Source of the DNA: Gemmatimonadota bacterium
GTDB taxonomy: Bacteria; Gemmatimonadota; Gemmatimonadetes; Longimicrobiales; Gaopeijiaceae
Direction: 5' to 3'
DNA length: 64,000 bases
Assembly: GCA_022823145.1 (NCBI GenBank)
Contig: JAJDXS010000003.1
Location: 120,930-184,929 of the forward strand
Below the pieces are notes generated by a model, which ran no database searches, was not told the origin of the DNA, and saw only the letters and a program-made list of their open reading frames with translations. Below, piece by piece: positions 36,818-46,924 of this stretch. Made by a program: the position numbers and the translations under genes. The stretch's first letter is position 1; each line of letters begins with the position of its first letter.

Positions 36818-38242
36818 ATGACAATATGTAATGTCCAGTTGACATTCTTCAGAACCCCAATCGCACTCGCACTGCTGGCGGGGTCCATCGGGGTCGCGAT
36901 GGCCGGGTGTGAGCTGGTGCCCAGGGATGGGGCCGTGCCGCCAGCCGCAACAGCGCAGTCCCTCTCCCAGAGCCGCACCACGGCGATCGTCCGGGCGGCG
37001 CAGACGGTGGCGCCCGCGGTCGTCACCATCGCGGTCCGCCGCCGGGAGCGGGTCCGCCGCCGGAGCTTCTTCGACGACTACTATCTGCCCTTCCGCGAGA
37101 CCCAGGGACTCGGCTCGGGCGTCATCATCGACGACCGGGGCACGGTGCTCACCAATCACCACGTCGTCGACGGCGCGACCGAGATCCTCGTCACCCTCCC
37201 CGACGCGCGTGATTTCAACGCCCGGCTGGTCGGCTCCGATCCCGCGACCGACATCGCCGTTCTCTCTCTCCAGAACGCCTCCGACCTGCCCGTCGCCCCC
37301 CTCGGCACGGCGAGGGATCTGATGATCGGCGAGTGGACGGTCGCGATCGGGAACCCTTTCGGCGGACTGATCTCGAACCCCGAGCCCACTGTCACGGCCG
37401 GCGTGGTGAGCGCGCTGGGGCGCCACATCGTGCCCGGGGATGACGACGAGGGCTTCCACCTCGGCATGATTCAGACCGACGCCTCCATCAACCCCGGCAA
37501 CTCGGGCGGCCCGCTCGTCAACGCACTCGGGCAGGTGATCGGCATCAACGCCTCGATCCTTTCTCGCTCGGGCGGCAGCGAAGGGCTGGGCTTCGCGATC
37601 CCCATCGACCGTGCGCTCCGGATCGCATCCGACCTGGCGCGCCACGGCGAGGTGCGCCGCGCGTGGCTGGGGCTCGACGTGGACGCGGTGGAGGCCGACG
37701 AGTTCGGCCGCTCACGGGGTGTGCGGGTAGCGCGGGTCACCCCCGGATCTCCGGCGGCCGAAGCAGGCATCAGGCCCGGTGTGCGGCTCGTGAGCGCGGG
37801 CGGCAACCGCATGGCAACCCCCCTCGACTACGCGGCGGCGCTTCTCGAACTGCGGGCCGGCGACCGGATCGAACTGGCGGTCGAGGGCATGGACGGGGTG
37901 CTCGTCGAGGCCGCGTCCCTGCCGTCGGTCAGCGCCGAACGCGTCGAACTGCTTCGCGACCTCGAGGTCGTCACGGTCTCCCCCGGCATTCGGGCCGAAC
38001 GCGGTCTGGCCGCGTCGGAAGGCGCGCTGGTGGTCGAGATCTCCGATCTGCTGGCGCGCCGCACGGGTCTCGCCCGCGGCGACGTGCTTCTCGCGGTCAA
38101 CAACGCGCGGCTGCGCACGGCACGCGACGCTGCGGACGCCCTGCGCCGGACCCAGCAGAGCGGGCGTCCGTTCGTCCTGGTCTTCGAACGCAACGGGCGC
38201 GTGGTTCGCACCGGGCTGCTGGAATGGGCGTCGCAAGAGTGA
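36818..38242 (+). CDS. HtrA/DegP-type serine protease, lipoprotein-like, with two PDZ domains
   Basis: A 474-residue exported trypsin-like protease. The N-terminal helix ends VAMAGC (Cys about 31), suggesting a lipid anchor. The protease domain (about 50-255) has His in LTNHHVVDGA, Asp in ATDIAVLSL and Ser in NPGNSGGPL. PDZ1 (about 270-345, GSPAAEAGIRPGVRL) and a second PDZ-like module (about 375-470, LVVEISDLLARRTGLARGD) follow. No ribosome-binding site is seen before the candidate starts GTG 36785, ATG 36800 or ATG 36818; the last gives the best signal peptide. The stop overlaps purB (GTGA). Role: envelope protein quality control. Confidence 0.88.
   Translation: MTICNVQLTFFRTPIALALLAGSIGVAMAGCELVPRDGAVPPAATAQSLSQSRTTAIVRAAQTVAPAVVTIAVRRRERVRRRSFFDDYYLPFRETQGLGSGVIIDDRGTVLTNHHVVDGATEILVTLPDARDFNARLVGSDPATDIAVLSLQNASDLPVAPLGTARDLMIGEWTVAIGNPFGGLISNPEPTVTAGVVSALGRHIVPGDDDEGFHLGMIQTDASINPGNSGGPLVNALGQVIGINASILSRSGGSEGLGFAIPIDRALRIASDLARHGEVRRAWLGLDVDAVEADEFGRSRGVRVARVTPGSPAAEAGIRPGVRLVSAGGNRMATPLDYAAALLELRAGDRIELAVEGMDGVLVEAASLPSVSAERVELLRDLEVVTVSPGIRAERGLAASEGALVVEISDLLARRTGLARGDVLLAVNNARLRTARDAADALRRTQQSGRPFVLVFERNGRVVRTGLLEWASQE
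36830..36846. promoter_or_regulatory. Inverted repeat over the htrA-like start
   Basis: AATGTC-CAGTT-GACATT is a perfect 6-bp inverted repeat with a 5-base spacer. The surrounding 36800-36846 stretch is unusually AT-rich and contains ATATGTAAT twice (36804-36812 and 36825-36833 region). It may be an operator or a promoter element; if so the true start of the gene lies further downstream. Confidence 0.3.
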
Positions 38243-39678
38243 GCACCTCACCCGGCGACCGCTACACGCACCCGCTCCCGGGCCGGTACGTCTCCCGGGA
38301 GATGGAGCGCGTCTTCGCCCCGGGCTTCCGCTTCGGCGCCTGGCGCCGGCTCTGGCTCGCGCTTGCCCAGGCACAGCGCGATCTCGGGCTCGACATCCCC
38401 GCCGAGGCCATCCGCCAGATGCGCGACCGCCTCGACGACATCGACCTGGAGGCCGCCGCCGGCTACGAGCGGCGCTTCCGGCATGACGTCATGGCACACA
38501 TCCACGCCTTCGGCGACGTGGCGCCGGCGGCGCGCGGCATCCTGCACCTCGGCGCGACCAGCGCGTTCGTCGGCGACAACACCGATCTGATCCAGCACCG
38601 CGAGGCCATGACGCTGGTGCGGGACCGCCTCGTCGCCACCGTCCGCGCGCTTGCCCGCTTCGCCCGCGAGCACCGCGGCCGACCGACCCTCGCCTACACC
38701 CACTTCCAGCCGGCCCAGCCCACGACCGTGGGCAAGCGGGCCACCCTCTGGATCCAGGACTTCCTCCTCGACCTGGAGGAGATCGAGCACCGGCTAGCCC
38801 ACCTCCGGCTGCGCGGCGTGCGCGGCACCACCGGGACCCAGGCCTCGTTCCTGCAACTCTTCGACGGCGACCACGACAGGGTCGACGCCCTGGAGCGCGC
38901 CGTGTGCCGCCGCCTCGGCTTCGAGGGCGCATACCCCGTCACGGGCCAGACCTATCCGCGCAAGGTCGACCAGGCTTTCCTCGCCACCCTGGCCGGGGTC
39001 GCGGCCTCGGCGTCCAAGATGGCGCACGACATCCGCCTGCTCTCGCACCTGCGCGAACTCGAGGAGCCCTTCGAGAGCGAGCAGGTGGGCTCGTCGGCGA
39101 TGCCGTACAAGCGCAACCCCATGCGCTCGGAGCGCATCTGCGCGGTGGCGCGCCACGTGATCGCGCTGGCCGCCGACCCCATGCACACCGCCGCGACCCA
39201 GTGGCTGGAACGCACGCTGGACGACTCGGCCAACAAGCGGTTCGCGATCCCCGACGCCTACATGGCGACGGACGCGCTGCTGATCCTGACCGGCAACGTC
39301 GCGTCCGGGCTGCGCGTCAACGCCGGAGTCGTCGCGGCGAATCTGGCCGTGCACCTGCCGTTCATGGTCATGGAGTCGGTGATGATGGACGCGGCCGCCG
39401 CGGGCGGCGACCGCCAGGAGGCCCACGAACGCATCCGGCGCCACACGCTCGCCGCTTCCCGCCGCATGACCGAGGGTGAGGAGGGCGACCTCTTCGCCCG
39501 GATCGCCGCCGACGAGTCCCTCGGGGTGAGCGCCGAGGCGTTGGAAGAGATGGCGCGCCCGGAGAAGCTCGTCGGGCGAGCCCCCGAGCAGGTGGACGAG
39601 TTCCTGCGCGGACACGTGGAACCGATCCTCGCGCGCTACGGCGACACGGCGCTGCACGCCGGCGAGGTGCGGGTGTGA
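38239..39678 (+). CDS. purB: Adenylosuccinate lyase
   Basis: A 479-residue fumarase-superfamily lyase acting twice in purine synthesis (SAICAR to AICAR, adenylosuccinate to AMP). The signature loop SSAMPYKRNPMRSE is intact, as are the catalytic-His region AYTHFQPAQPTTVGKR and GATSAFVGDNTD. The GTG at 38239 overlaps the protease stop; ATG 38224 would add five residues. It is the first of the purine genes, with a GTGA overlap to purC. Confidence 0.94.
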   Translation: MSTSPGDRYTHPLPGRYVSREMERVFAPGFRFGAWRRLWLALAQAQRDLGLDIPAEAIRQMRDRLDDIDLEAAAGYERRFRHDVMAHIHAFGDVAPAARGILHLGATSAFVGDNTDLIQHREAMTLVRDRLVATVRALARFAREHRGRPTLAYTHFQPAQPTTVGKRATLWIQDFLLDLEEIEHRLAHLRLRGVRGTTGTQASFLQLFDGDHDRVDALERAVCRRLGFEGAYPVTGQTYPRKVDQAFLATLAGVAASASKMAHDIRLLSHLRELEEPFESEQVGSSAMPYKRNPMRSERICAVARHVIALAADPMHTAATQWLERTLDDSANKRFAIPDAYMATDALLILTGNVASGLRVNAGVVAANLAVHLPFMVMESVMMDAAAAGGDRQEAHERIRRHTLAASRRMTEGEEGDLFARIAADESLGVSAEALEEMARPEKLVGRAPEQVDEFLRGHVEPILARYGDTALHAGEVRV

Positions 39679-40607
39679 TTCCGCTGCCACTGCTGTTCCG
39701 CGGGAAGGTCCGGGACGTGTACGAGGTGGACGGCAAACGCCTCCTCCTCGTCGCCAGTGACCGGGTCAGCGCCTTCGACGTGGTCATGGACGAGCCCGTT
39801 CCCGGCAAGGGCGCCGTGCTGACGCAGATCACCGCGTGGTGGTTGAGCACGGTCCTCCGCGACATCCCCCACCACCTGATCGCGGTTCGCACCGACGAGA
39901 TCCGGGCGGCCGTGCCCGCGCTGGCCGGGTGCGAGGCCGAGTGGGCCGGACGTGCCAGCCTGGTCCGCCGCACCCGGCCCATTCCGGTCGAGTGCGTGGT
40001 GCGGGGCTACCTGTCCGGGTCCGCATGGAAGGAGTACCGTGAGTCGGGGACGCTGGCCGGGGAGCCGCTCAGAGGGGGTCTGGTTGAGAGCGACGCGCTC
40101 GTCCCGGCCATCTTCTCGCCGGCGACGAAGGCGCAGGAGGGCCATGACGAGAACATCACGTTCGGCGCGGTGATCGACCTTCTGGGAGCCGAGCTTGCAC
40201 AGCGCCTGCGCGACCGTTCGATCGACATCTACGAGCGCGGCCGCGCGGCCGCCGCGGAGAGGGGCATCATCCTGGCCGACACCAAGTTCGAGTTCGGGAT
40301 CTCGCCGGGGGGCGAACTGCTCCTGATCGACGAGGTGCTCACCCCCGACTCGTCGCGTTTCTGGCCGCGGGAGCACTACCGCACGGGCCGGGGACAGCCG
40401 TCGCTCGACAAGCAGCCGCTGCGCGACTACCTGAACGGGCTCTCCGAATGGCCGAAGCGGTACCCGCCGCCGCCGCTGCCGGAGAGCGTGATCGCGGCCA
40501 CCGAGGAGCGGTACCGGGAGGTATTCGAGAGGCTCACCGGGGTGGCAATGGACGACTACGGGCCGCCGGGTTTCGTGGCGCCGGCGCGGGAGGCGATCGC
40601 CCCGTGA
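39675..40607 (+). CDS. purC: Phosphoribosylaminoimidazole-succinocarboxamide synthase
   Basis: A 310-residue ATP-dependent ligase making SAICAR. Family motifs LFRGKVRDVYEVDGKRLLL, VASDRVSAFDVVMDE, PIPVECVVRGYLSGSAWKEY and LADTKFEFGI are all present. The GTG start overlaps the purB stop and its stop overlaps psd (both GTGA). The length is that of the long yeast-like form rather than the 240-residue form. Confidence 0.95.
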   Translation: MIPLPLLFRGKVRDVYEVDGKRLLLVASDRVSAFDVVMDEPVPGKGAVLTQITAWWLSTVLRDIPHHLIAVRTDEIRAAVPALAGCEAEWAGRASLVRRTRPIPVECVVRGYLSGSAWKEYRESGTLAGEPLRGGLVESDALVPAIFSPATKAQEGHDENITFGAVIDLLGAELAQRLRDRSIDIYERGRAAAAERGIILADTKFEFGISPGGELLLIDEVLTPDSSRFWPREHYRTGRGQPSLDKQPLRDYLNGLSEWPKRYPPPPLPESVIAATEERYREVFERLTGVAMDDYGPPGFVAPAREAIAP

Positions 40608-41275
40608 GGATCCCCATCGCGCGAGAAGGCGTGCCATTCGTGGTGGTCTGCGTCGTGCTGGCCATCGGGACCCTCCTCTGGGCGCGGCACGGGGGCTGGG
40701 GCGTCCGTACGGTTGCGCCGGCCGTGTTCGGGATCGTCGCACTCTTCGTCCTCTACTTCTTCCGCGATCCCGATCGGACAGCCCCGCCAGGCGAGGATGT
40801 CGTGGTATCGCCGGCGGACGGCAGGGTCATGAGCGTGGGCCCGGTCGCGGGCGAGGATTTCATGGGCGGGACGGCGACGCGCGTGACGATCTTTCTGAGC
40901 GTGTTCAACGTGCACGTGCAGCGGGCGCCCGCCGCGGGGAGCGTCGGCCACTATTCCTACCGGGCGGGCCGGTATCTGGCGGCGTGGCGGGAGGAGGCGA
41001 GTACCAGCAATGAGCGCGCTTCGCTCGGGATCGAGACCGGGGGCGGGCCGGTTCTGGTGCGGCAGATTGCGGGGCTGGTGGCGCGGAGGATCGTGACGTA
41101 CCCGCGCGAGGGGGACCGGGTGGCCAGGGGCGACCGGATCGGGCTGATCCGCTTCGGTTCGCGGGTGGACCTTTTCCTGCCGCCGGACTGGCCGGTCACC
41201 GTCGCGCCGGGAGACGTGGTGCGGGGGGGCGAGACCCCCGTCGCGCGGATGGATCCATCGGAGGAACCGTCATGA
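40604..41275 (+). CDS. psd: Phosphatidylserine decarboxylase, short (archaeal/Bacteroidetes-like) form
   Basis: A 223-residue membrane-associated decarboxylase making phosphatidylethanolamine. Two N-terminal hydrophobic helices precede the core (YFFRDPDRTAP, VVSPADGRVMSV, ATRVTIFLSVFNVHVQRAP). The self-cleavage site that yields the pyruvoyl group is the Ser of RFGSRVDLF. GTG start overlapping purC (GTGA), stop overlapping pssA (ATGA). The immediate substrate-producing enzyme is encoded next. Confidence 0.93.
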   Translation: MRIPIAREGVPFVVVCVVLAIGTLLWARHGGWGVRTVAPAVFGIVALFVLYFFRDPDRTAPPGEDVVVSPADGRVMSVGPVAGEDFMGGTATRVTIFLSVFNVHVQRAPAAGSVGHYSYRAGRYLAAWREEASTSNERASLGIETGGGPVLVRQIAGLVARRIVTYPREGDRVARGDRIGLIRFGSRVDLFLPPDWPVTVAPGDVVRGGETPVARMDPSEEPS

Positions 41276-42222
41276 CGCCTCGCAACCGCGGCACGCGACG
41301 CTGGCGCGGACTGCGCCGGGAACGCCCGCGCGGCAACCTGAGGCGCGGAGTGATCATCCTGCCCTCGGCCTTCACGCTGGGGAACCTCTTCTTCGGCTTC
41401 TACGCCATCGTCGCGGCCTTCCGGGGCGACTTCGTCTGGGCGTCGTGGTGCATCATCATCGCGTGGGTGCTCGACTACCTCGACGGGAGGGTGGCGCGGG
41501 TCACGCGCACGGGATCGGCCTTTGGGGCCGAGCTGGATTCGCTCACCGATGCGGTTTCCTTCGGGGTCGCGCCGGCGCTGATCCTGGTCCTGCTGTACTT
41601 CCCGGAATCCGACTGGAGCTGGCTGATCGGTTTCGCCTACGTCGCGGTCGCCGTGCTCAGGCTGGCGCGCTTCAACGTCGAGCAGGGCGGCGAGGCACGC
41701 ACGCACTTTCACGGCCTGCCGTCGCCCGCAGCCGGCCTGATTCTGGCCACGCACTACCCCTTCACGACCACGCCGCTCTTCCAGCAGTACCTGGCCGGGC
41801 TTCCCTGGCCGCAGATCATGGTGATCACGACCGTTCTGGTCTCGATCCTCATGGTGAGCCACATCCCGTACGCCAAGCTGCCCCCGCTGGACTTCCGGAC
41901 CCGGCGCGGGATCGTCAGGACGGCGCTGCTCCTGGCCTGCCTGGGACTCGCCGTCACGGTTCCTTACTACTGGTTCTTCCCCGCCATCGTCGGCTATGCG
42001 CTGTGGGGTCTTCTGAGATCGGTCTTCCTCGGACTGCTGCAGAGACTGCCCGAGCGGGACCCCCTCCTGGACGAGGAGCCGGACGACGCGGACTCGGATG
42101 TCGAGCCCCGCGAGGTGGACTACCAGGAGCTGACCCACGAGCCCGAAACGGCCGAAGACGGCCGCCGCGTATCAGGCACTCCCGAAACCGATATCATTGA
42201 ATGGAAGGAGAAGCGCTCTTGA
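41272..42222 (+). CDS. pssA: CDP-diacylglycerol-serine O-phosphatidyltransferase
   Basis: A 316-residue membrane enzyme making phosphatidylserine from CDP-diacylglycerol and serine. The CDP-alcohol phosphotransferase motif (DG..AR...G...D...D) is seen as DGRVARVTRTGSAFGAELDS plus LTDAVSFG. About seven transmembrane helices follow. An acidic C-terminal tail of about 50 residues (DEEPDDADSDVE) is longer than usual. It sits between psd and purS with 4-base overlaps on both sides. Confidence 0.94.
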   Translation: MTPRNRGTRRWRGLRRERPRGNLRRGVIILPSAFTLGNLFFGFYAIVAAFRGDFVWASWCIIIAWVLDYLDGRVARVTRTGSAFGAELDSLTDAVSFGVAPALILVLLYFPESDWSWLIGFAYVAVAVLRLARFNVEQGGEARTHFHGLPSPAAGLILATHYPFTTTPLFQQYLAGLPWPQIMVITTVLVSILMVSHIPYAKLPPLDFRTRRGIVRTALLLACLGLAVTVPYYWFFPAIVGYALWGLLRSVFLGLLQRLPERDPLLDEEPDDADSDVEPREVDYQELTHEPETAEDGRRVSGTPETDIIEWKEKRS

Positions 42223-42485
42223 GCCGATTCACAGTGGAGGTCCTGGTCACGCCCCGGCCCGGCCTGCTGGATCCGCAGGGCAAGGCGATCCATCACGCCC
42301 TCTCGTCGCTGGGGTATGACGCCGTCGACGACGTGCGCGTCGGCAAGGCGATCTACCTGGAGGTAAGCGCCGCGACTTCCCAGGCAGCGGCCGAACGGGT
42401 CGAGGAGATGTGCCGCAAGCTGCTCGCCAATCCGGTCACCGAGGACTTCCGCGTGACGGCGGCCGCGACAGGAGCGGGTTCATGA
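42219..42485 (+). CDS. purS: Phosphoribosylformylglycinamidine synthase subunit PurS
   Basis: An 88-residue subunit bridging PurL and PurQ in the three-part FGAM synthase. The TTG at 42219 is chosen because AAGGAG lies 8 bases upstream and TTGA overlaps the pssA stop; an upstream ATG at 42201 would place that site inside the coding region. The fold motif VEVLVTPRPGLLDPQGKAI and the C-terminal LLANPVTEDF match the family. ATGA overlap with purQ. Confidence 0.94.
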   Translation: MSRFTVEVLVTPRPGLLDPQGKAIHHALSSLGYDAVDDVRVGKAIYLEVSAATSQAAAERVEEMCRKLLANPVTEDFRVTAAATGAGS

Positions 42486-43183
42486 ACGTCGCCGTCATCA
42501 CCTTCCCCGGCTCGAACTGCGACCAGGACTGCGTCCGCTCCGTCGAACTGGCGGGCGGGTCGGCACGCTACGTCTGGCACCGCGAAGTCTCGCTGGGCGA
42601 CTCGGACGCCGTGATCGTGCCCGGCGGATTCGCGCACGGTGACTACCTGCGGCCCGGGGCGATCGCCCGCTTCAGCCCGATCATGGACGCCGTGATCGAC
42701 TTCGGGCGCGGCGGCGGCCTGGTGGTCGGGATCTGCAACGGATTCCAGGTGCTCTGCGAGGCGGGACTGCTCCCCGGCGCGCTGCTTCGCAACCGCTCGC
42801 TCCGCTTCCAGTCGCACGACTGCTTCATGCGAGTCGAGCGCTCCGATACCCCGTACACCGGCGACTACCGCGTCGGTCAGGTCATCGGCATGCCGCTCTC
42901 CCACGCCGACGGCAACTACTACGCGGATCCGGACACGCTGGCCGCGCTGGAGGCGGAGGGCCGCGTCGTGTTCCGCTACTGCGACGCCGACGGAGCCGTG
43001 ACGCAAGACGCCAACCCGAACGGCTCGCTGAACAACATCGCAGGCATCGCCAACGCGCGGGGCAACGTGCTCGGCATGATGCCCCACCCCGACCGCGCCA
43101 TCGAAGCCGTGCTCGGCTCGTTGGACGGGCTGCCCCTGTTCACGTCGCTGGTCGGCGCCCTGGCGCGCGCGGAGGTCGCGTGA
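42482..43183 (+). CDS. purQ: Phosphoribosylformylglycinamidine synthase subunit PurQ
   Basis: A 233-residue class I glutamine amidotransferase delivering ammonia to PurL. The nucleophile Cys is in [15 protein letters not shown], and the His/Glu dyad in [10 protein letters not shown]. The N-terminus [15 protein letters not shown] is diagnostic of PurQ. It starts in an ATGA overlap with purS and ends within the purL start. Confidence 0.96.
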   Translation: MNVAVITFPGSNCDQDCVRSVELAGGSARYVWHREVSLGDSDAVIVPGGFAHGDYLRPGAIARFSPIMDAVIDFGRGGGLVVGICNGFQVLCEAGLLPGALLRNRSLRFQSHDCFMRVERSDTPYTGDYRVGQVIGMPLSHADGNYYADPDTLAALEAEGRVVFRYCDADGAVTQDANPNGSLNNIAGIANARGNVLGMMPHPDRAIEAVLGSLDGLPLFTSLVGALARAEVA

Positions 43184-45459
43184 TGAGCACCGGAAACGGC
43201 GTCGCCCCCCGCCCCGGCGACCCGCCGATCACCCCCGAACTAGTCGATGAGCACGGCCTCTCGCCCGACGAGTTCGCACAGATCCAGCGCATTCTGGGCC
43301 GCGACCCCACCTTCACCGAACTGGGCGTGTTCTCGGCGATGTGGTCCGAGCACTGCGGTTACAAGAACTCGAAGCGGCTGTTGCGCTTGCTGCCGACGCA
43401 GGCCCCCTGGGTCATCCAGGGCCCGGGCGAGAACGCCGGCGTGATCGACGTCGGCGAAGGCTACGCGCTGGCCTTCAAGATCGAGTCCCACAACCACCCC
43501 TCCGCGGTCGAGCCCTACCAGGGCGCGGCGACGGGGATCGGCGGCATCCTGCGCGACGTCTTCACCATGGGCGCGCGCCCGGTCGCGACCCTCAACTCGC
43601 TCCACTTCGGCGACCTCGACCGTCCCCGCGTGCGCTACCTCTTCGGCGGCGTCGTCAAGGGGATCGGGGACTACGGCAACTGCGTCGGCATCCCGTCCAC
43701 CGGCGGCGAGGTGTACTTCGACCGCGGCTACGAAGAGAACCCGATCGTCAACGCCATGTGCCTGGGGCTGATGCGCACGGAGGACCTGATCCGGGGCACC
43801 GCCGAGGGGGTCGGCAATACGCTGATGGCGGTGGGCGCGCGCACCGGCCGAGACGGGATCCACGGCGCCACCTTCGCGTCAGAGGAGCTGTCCGAGGGGG
43901 ACGACGAGGCCAGCCGCCCGCAGGTCCAGGTGGGCGACCCGTTCACCGAGAAGCTGCTCCTCGAGGCGTCGCTCGAGCTGATCGCCAGCGGCCACATCGT
44001 GGGCATTCAGGACATGGGCGCCGCGGGGCTGACGTCGAGCGGTTCCGAGATGGCGGGGCGCTCCGGGACCGGCGTGGAGATGGACGTGGCGCTGGTGCCG
44101 GTCCGCGAGGACGGGATGACGCCGTACGAGATCCTCCTTTCGGAGTCGCAGGAGAGGATGCTCGTGGTCGCCGCAGCCGGCCGGGAGGACGCCGTCCGTG
44201 AGATCCTGGAGAAGTGGGAGCTGGAGGCGGCGACGATCGGGAGCGTCACCGCCAGCGGCACGTTTCGCGTTCTCGAGGACGGCGTCGTGGTGGCGGACAT
44301 CCCTGCCCTGCCCCTGACCGAAGGCTGCCCGACGTATGAGCGGCCGGGCGAGGAGGGCGACGAGGTGTGCGCGCTCCGCACGATGGACATCTCGTCACAC
44401 GTGGAGCCGCCGGCCGGTCTGCGGGACGCCTTCCTGCGCGTGGTGGGGTCGCCCAACGTGGCCTCGAAGCAGTGGGTGTACGAGCAGTACGACACCACCG
44501 TGCGGGCCAACTCGATCGAGCGCCCGGGCGGCGACGCGGGCGTGATCCGGATCCCCGGCACCAACCGCGGCGTCGCGGCGTCCACGGACTGCAACGGCCG
44601 CCACACGTACCTGAACCCGCGCGCGGGTGCCATGGGTGCGGTGGCCGAGGCGGCGCGCAATGTCGCGTGCACGGGAGCGGTGCCGATGGCGATCACCAAC
44701 TGCCTCAACTTCGGCAGCCCGCTCAAGACCCACATCATGCACCAGTTCCGCGAGACGGTGCTGGGGATGCGCGACGCCTGCGCCTACCTCGAGACCCCCG
44801 TCACCGGCGGCAACGTGTCGTTCTACAACGAGACCGACGGGAAGGCCGTCTACCCGACGCCCGTCATCGGGATGATCGGCGTCATCGGCGACCTGGACAC
44901 GATCGTGCGGCACGCCTTCCGCGACACCGGCGACGTGATCTTCCTGCTGGGCACCAACACCGGCGAACTGGGCGGCTCCGAGTACCTTTACGCGGTGCAC
45001 GACCTGGTCGCGGGCGAGCCACCCGGCGTGGATCTGGCCGCCGAACGCGCGCTTCAGCGCTGCATATTGGCGATGGCGGCGGCGCGGGTGCTCAGGTCGG
45101 CCCACGATGTGGCCAGCGGCGGGCTCGCGGCGACTCTGACCGAGTCGTGCCTGGGCGGGCCGCGCAACGGCGGCGGAGTGGGCGCCGCGGTGCGCTTCGA
45201 GGACGCGCTCCCCGACACCGCTCTGCTCTTCGGCGAGGACCAGGGGCGCGTCGTGGTCAGCTGCGCGCCCGGCGCTGTCGAGCAGCTGCAGCGCCTCGCA
45301 GCGGACTACGGCGTGCCCTGCACGCGCATCGGGACCGTGACGGGCGCCGGCTCGGCGCTTAGGATCGAAACCGTATCGTCCGCCCTGCGACTCGAACTCG
45401 ACGTCCTGCGGGAGCGGTACTTCGGCGCCATTCCGGGGATCATGAACGAGGCGGGATAA
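43183..45459 (+). CDS. purL: Phosphoribosylformylglycinamidine synthase subunit PurL
   Basis: A 758-residue small-type FGAM synthase catalytic subunit requiring PurS and PurQ. AIRS-type ATP-binding regions are visible ([48 protein letters not shown]). GGAGG lies 7 bases before the ATG at 43183, which is preferred to the GTG at 43180. Its TAA shares a base with the purF ATG (TAATG). Confidence 0.96.
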   Translation: MSTGNGVAPRPGDPPITPELVDEHGLSPDEFAQIQRILGRDPTFTELGVFSAMWSEHCGYKNSKRLLRLLPTQAPWVIQGPGENAGVIDVGEGYALAFKIESHNHPSAVEPYQGAATGIGGILRDVFTMGARPVATLNSLHFGDLDRPRVRYLFGGVVKGIGDYGNCVGIPSTGGEVYFDRGYEENPIVNAMCLGLMRTEDLIRGTAEGVGNTLMAVGARTGRDGIHGATFASEELSEGDDEASRPQVQVGDPFTEKLLLEASLELIASGHIVGIQDMGAAGLTSSGSEMAGRSGTGVEMDVALVPVREDGMTPYEILLSESQERMLVVAAAGREDAVREILEKWELEAATIGSVTASGTFRVLEDGVVVADIPALPLTEGCPTYERPGEEGDEVCALRTMDISSHVEPPAGLRDAFLRVVGSPNVASKQWVYEQYDTTVRANSIERPGGDAGVIRIPGTNRGVAASTDCNGRHTYLNPRAGAMGAVAEAARNVACTGAVPMAITNCLNFGSPLKTHIMHQFRETVLGMRDACAYLETPVTGGNVSFYNETDGKAVYPTPVIGMIGVIGDLDTIVRHAFRDTGDVIFLLGTNTGELGGSEYLYAVHDLVAGEPPGVDLAAERALQRCILAMAAARVLRSAHDVASGGLAATLTESCLGGPRNGGGVGAAVRFEDALPDTALLFGEDQGRVVVSCAPGAVEQLQRLAADYGVPCTRIGTVTGAGSALRIETVSSALRLELDVLRERYFGAIPGIMNEAG

Positions 45460-46904
45460 TGCGACGCCGCGCTCCGACCGACATTCACCTGCCGCTACTC
45501 GACGACCGTCCGCGCGAGGAATGCGGCATCGTCGGGATCTGCGGGATCGAAAACGCCTCGGAACTCGCCTTCCTCGCGCTGTATGCCCTGCAGCATCGCG
45601 GCCAGGAGGCGGCGGGCATCTGCGCTGCCAACAACGGCCGCACGCGGGTGTACAAGGAGCTCGGCCTGGTCTCCGACGTCTTCGATGCGAAGCGGATCGC
45701 GTCGCTTCCCGGCAACACCGCGCTGGGTCATGTGCGCTACTCGACGGCGGGCGGCGGCCAGCGGGTCAACGCCCAGCCGATCGTGGTGCGGTACGCCGAG
45801 GGTGACCTCGCGATCGTGCACAACGGCAACCTGACCAACGCGCGCATGGTGAAGCGGCAGCTCGTCCAGGAGGGCGCGATCTTCCAGAGCACCTCGGACT
45901 CCGAGGTCATCGTGCACCTCGTGGCTCGGTCGCGGCACCGAATGGTGCAGGCGCAGCTGCGCGACGCGCTCAGCTTTCTCGAAGGCGCCTATTCACTCGT
46001 GCTGACCGTCGGCGAGACGATGTACGCGGTGCGCGATCCGCGAGGATTCAGGCCGCTGGTAATGGGCGAACTGGACGGTGGACACATCGTGACCAGCGAG
46101 ACCTGCGCCCTCGACCTGATGGGCGCGACCTATGTGCGGGATATCGAGCCGGGCGAGCTGGTGCGCTTCCGTGGAGGCGAGGTCGAGAGCCTCCCCGGTC
46201 TGCACCCGCAGACCCCCGCGCCCTGCATCTTCGAGCTTGTCTACTTCGCCCGGCCCGATTCGAACCTGTGGGGGATCAGCGTGGATCGGGCCCGGCGCGC
46301 CTTCGGGCGGCAGCTCGCGCGGGAGCACCCCGTCACCGCCGATTGCGTGATCGCCGTGCCGGACAGCGCCAACTCGGCGGCGCTGGGATACAGCGAGCAG
46401 AGCGGGATTCCCTACGAACTCGGCCTGCTGCGCAACCACTACGTGGGGCGCACCTTCATTCGCCCGTCGCAGGCCGACCGCGACTTCGGGGCGCGGGTGA
46501 AGTACAACCCCGTGCGCGAGGTGCTGGAGGGCCAGCGCGTGGTCGTGGTGGACGACTCGATCGTACGGGGCACGACTTCGACCAGCCTGGTCAAGTTCAT
46601 CCGCGGGGCGGGGGCGGCCGAGGTGCACTTCCGGGTCGCCAGCCCCCCGGTGCGCCACCCCTGCTACTACGGGATCGACATGCCGTCGAAGGAAGAGCTG
46701 ATGGGGTCCCGGAGGAGCGTGGACGACATCGCGGCCACGATAGGGGTGGACTCGCTGGGCTATCTGTCGCTGGACGGCATGGAAAACGCGGTCGCGGAAC
46801 GTGCGCCGTTCTGCACGGCGTGCTTCTCCGGCGAATACTCGGCGCCTTTGGTGGATCTGGACGAGCAAGCCGACAATACTAAACAAATTGATTTAGTATT
46901 GTAG
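45459..46904 (+). CDS. purF: Amidophosphoribosyltransferase
   Basis: A 481-residue enzyme catalysing the first committed purine step. A propeptide of about 21 residues precedes the nucleophile Cys in REECGIVGICG, as in the Bacillus type. Cysteines positioned for a 4Fe-4S cluster occur in PAPCIFEL, RHPCYYGID and FCTACFSG. The PRPP motif is VVVVDDSIVRGTTS. The final residues DNTKQIDLVL are encoded by an AT-rich palindrome (46873-46902) and probably do not belong to the conserved protein. Last gene of the purine run; converges on the serpin. Confidence 0.95.
   Translation: MRRRAPTDIHLPLLDDRPREECGIVGICGIENASELAFLALYALQHRGQEAAGICAANNGRTRVYKELGLVSDVFDAKRIASLPGNTALGHVRYSTAGGGQRVNAQPIVVRYAEGDLAIVHNGNLTNARMVKRQLVQEGAIFQSTSDSEVIVHLVARSRHRMVQAQLRDALSFLEGAYSLVLTVGETMYAVRDPRGFRPLVMGELDGGHIVTSETCALDLMGATYVRDIEPGELVRFRGGEVESLPGLHPQTPAPCIFELVYFARPDSNLWGISVDRARRAFGRQLAREHPVTADCVIAVPDSANSAALGYSEQSGIPYELGLLRNHYVGRTFIRPSQADRDFGARVKYNPVREVLEGQRVVVVDDSIVRGTTSTSLVKFIRGAGAAEVHFRVASPPVRHPCYYGIDMPSKEELMGSRRSVDDIAATIGVDSLGYLSLDGMENAVAERAPFCTACFSGEYSAPLVDLDEQADNTKQIDLVL
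46873..46902. repeat. AT-rich palindrome at the purF 3' end
   Basis: ACAATACTAAA and TTTAGTATTGT form a perfect 11-bp inverted repeat with an 8-base spacer, spanning the last purF codons and the first base of its stop codon. The core matches two elements at 56468-56533. It could fold as a bidirectional terminator between convergent purF and the serpin gene, or be a protein-binding site. Confidence 0.6.
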
Positions 46905-46924
46905 GCGCCGAAACCGCGCGCTTG

